DNA of 5,890 nt, from NCBI GenBank assembly GCA_021803885.1, contig JAJZKY010000329.1:1-5890 (forward strand). Direction: 5' to 3'. How positions within the stretch are numbered: the stretch's first letter is position 1; every line of letters starts with the position of its first letter. The notes beneath the pieces were generated by a model that saw only the letters and a list, made by a program, of their open reading frames with translations, did no database searches and was not told the DNA's origin. Position numbers and translations under genes: made by a program. Origin of the DNA: Planctomycetota bacterium. GTDB taxonomy: Bacteria > Planctomycetota > Phycisphaerae > WQYP01 > JAJZKY01. Below are positions 4,524 to 5,890 of the stretch, piece by piece.

Positions 4524-5890
4524 TTAATCGAAGGTGGCTTCGACAGCTCCACCTTGCGGTGCCGAGTAGATTGGGGAAGGCACCGTCGGGTAGGCATAGA
4601 AGATGTGCTGAAAGACCTTCTCTGACCTGTCCTTGATCTCGTCTTCGCTATAGGCGGCCGGCAAGCCTGTCTTGTCGCTGTAGAGGAAATCAAAAATCGT
4701 CGATCGCACAGCGTCGCGAGTGCCTTCCTTATCTCGCCACTGGTCAACCCTGAGCTTCTCTTCCTTTAGCGTCGACAGCAATTCCACCGCAACCTGCTTG
4801 ATCTGCCCGATCTCCTTCGGCGAGAGCGAGGGCTTCATCAGTAGGTCGTAGAGCGCTAGGCTCTCCTGGTCCAGCCCTTCTCGAATCGCGCGCTTCTGCT
4901 CTTCGTCGAGCTCGTTCACGAACCGCAGCAGATCTTCGAAGGTGCGCTCAATGGTGGCGCGGTCCTTCTCCTGGTTGTACTCACGGACGATCTGCTGGTA
5001 ATGCTCCTGGAAATCAGTGCGCAGGGGGTTCTGTTCAATCATCCGCCTGAGACGGTTCTCAATGGCGGTGCGGAGGTTTTGCACCGTAGTATTCGGCGCG
5101 GCGATGCGCTGGAACTCCTGCCGCAGGCGCTCGAAGTCAATCTTGCTGATGTCGTAGATTCTGCCGTCATCCCTGCCGGGAGCCCGCGTCTCGATGGCTT
5201 CATCGACCACGGCGTGGAGCCGCTGAATGATCTCGGTAATGTCGGCGTGCTGCTTGTCGTCCTGCAGGCTCTTGTAGATGATGTCGATGGCGTCGCGGTC
5301 CCGGCGAAAATCCTGCTGCCGGCCATCGCCGAAGCAAGCCTTGAATTTGCTGAAGACCGTACGGCAAAGAATCTCAAAGCGCTTGCGGGATTCGTCGCTC
5401 TCGTTGGCGGCTTCCTTGGCCTTCACGATGGCGGCGTTCCGCGCGAATCCGGTCCGGGTTTGGATGTCGTCGAGAGACGCGCCCCGGTCTGTCAGGAAGA
5501 GCCGCACCATGCCGATAGCCTCGCCAAGTGCCTCCAGCAGTTCTTCCGTCGGCCGGGTTGGATCAACTTCCTCCTCCCCTCCGCCATGGCCCTCATCACC
5601 CTTTCCCGCAAAGGTAGCCAGGGCCTTGCGCAGGTTCTTCAGGATTCCGCAGTAGTCGACGATCAGGCCGTTTTCCTTGCCCTCGCTCACACGGTTAGCC
5701 CGCGCAATCGCCTGCATGAGCGTGTGCGCCTTGAGCGGCTTATCCAGGTAGAGGCTGCCCAGGCACGGTACGTCGAAGCCTGTCATCCACATCGCGCACA
5801 CGATGGATACGCGGAAGGGATGGCCTTCGCGCTTGAACGCCGTGTCCAGAGCCAGCCGCTGACCATCGGGCAGTTCAAAACCCTCCAATG
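4524..5890 (-). CDS. hsdR: Type I restriction enzyme R subunit (HsdR), C-terminal part; 5' end beyond the window
   Basis: HsdR is the ATP-driven translocase and nuclease subunit of the type I restriction-modification complex, acting with HsdM and HsdS on unmethylated foreign DNA. The visible 455 codons begin inside the second RecA-like motor domain. TGFDVP (residues 36-41 from the edge) is helicase motif V. QAIARANR (59-66) is motif VI with its arginine fingers, and LIVDYCGIL follows. The rest is the long, charged helical C-terminal region of this family (DUF3387-like), which contacts the methylase core. The N-terminal nuclease domain and motor motifs I-IV lie to the right, since full proteins are about 1,000 residues. 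The first in-frame start-like codon, a TTG at 5886-5888, falls mid-domain and is not a real start. The C-terminus looks intact. hsdS and hsdM are expected upstream, off the right edge. Confidence 0.93.
   Translation of the reverse strand, partial: LEGFELPDGQRLALDTAFKREGHPFRVSIVCAMWMTGFDVPCLGSLYLDKPLKAHTLMQAIARANRVSEGKENGLIVDYCGILKNLRKALATFAGKGDEGHGGGEEEVDPTRPTEELLEALGEAIGMVRLFLTDRGASLDDIQTRTGFARNAAIVKAKEAANESDESRKRFEILCRTVFSKFKACFGDGRQQDFRRDRDAIDIIYKSLQDDKQHADITEIIQRLHAVVDEAIETRAPGRDDGRIYDISKIDFERLRQEFQRIAAPNTTVQNLRTAIENRLRRMIEQNPLRTDFQEHYQQIVREYNQEKDRATIERTFEDLLRFVNELDEEQKRAIREGLDQESLALYDLLMKPSLSPKEIGQIKQVAVELLSTLKEEKLRVDQWRDKEGTRDAVRSTIFDFLYSDKTGLPAAYSEDEIKDRSEKVFQHIFYAYPTVPSPIYSAPQGGAVEATFD

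Noticed and set aside
4322..4636. 104-residue + strand open frame
   Set aside because: It begins with GTG, and its last third is the antisense of the secure hsdR C-terminus. The GGAGG at about 4424 is too close to the following ATG to serve it.
5886..5888. TTG as the start of the hsdR reading frame
   Set aside because: It falls inside the motor domain just before motif V and the frame stays open to the window edge, so the gene simply continues to the right.

Overview
The window looks like one end of a mobile genomic island in a moderately GC-rich bacterium. The best guess for the host group is Acidobacteriota. This rests on the integrase, which has an N-terminal Cys...Cys-x-Cys-Pro segment that I associate with integrases of that phylum, and on a small primase/polymerase-like protein. 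The host call is inference from family resemblance, not from a marker gene.

Layout. Positions 31-82 hold the 3' two thirds of a tRNA-Asn(GUU) gene whose 5' acceptor strand is missing, as expected at an attachment-site junction. A tyrosine recombinase gene follows on the + strand (205-1362), with a plausible promoter and a nested hairpin in its leader. Everything else that looks real is on the - strand. Tail to tail with the integrase is a 262-residue protein with a C-terminal helix-turn-helix (1396-2184). Next come a 144-residue protein with two CxxC pairs (2339-2773, GTG start) and a 250-residue protein that aligns by eye with the prim-pol domain but lacks its catalytic residues (2877-3629). 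Each of these two has a perfect 10-bp hairpin in its leader. An 83-residue two-helix membrane protein follows (3953-4204). Last is the 3' part of hsdR, the type I restriction motor/nuclease subunit, which enters from the right edge (4524-5890, 5' end outside the window).

How it fits together. Integrase at a tRNA, a small DNA-binding protein of excisionase-like fold, a replication-type relic and restriction cargo form the usual order of an integrated element carrying a defence system. The hsdM and hsdS genes would be expected to the right. Because the tRNA fragment lies outside the integrase end, and such fragments normally mark the far end of an element, the sequence to the left may be a second island inserted at the same tRNA.

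The two gaps longer than 300 bases (3630-3952 and 4205-4523) hold no gene I can support. They do contain a pair of related 18-bp palindromes, at 3740 and 4294, that bracket the membrane-protein gene and differ only by changes that keep base pairing.
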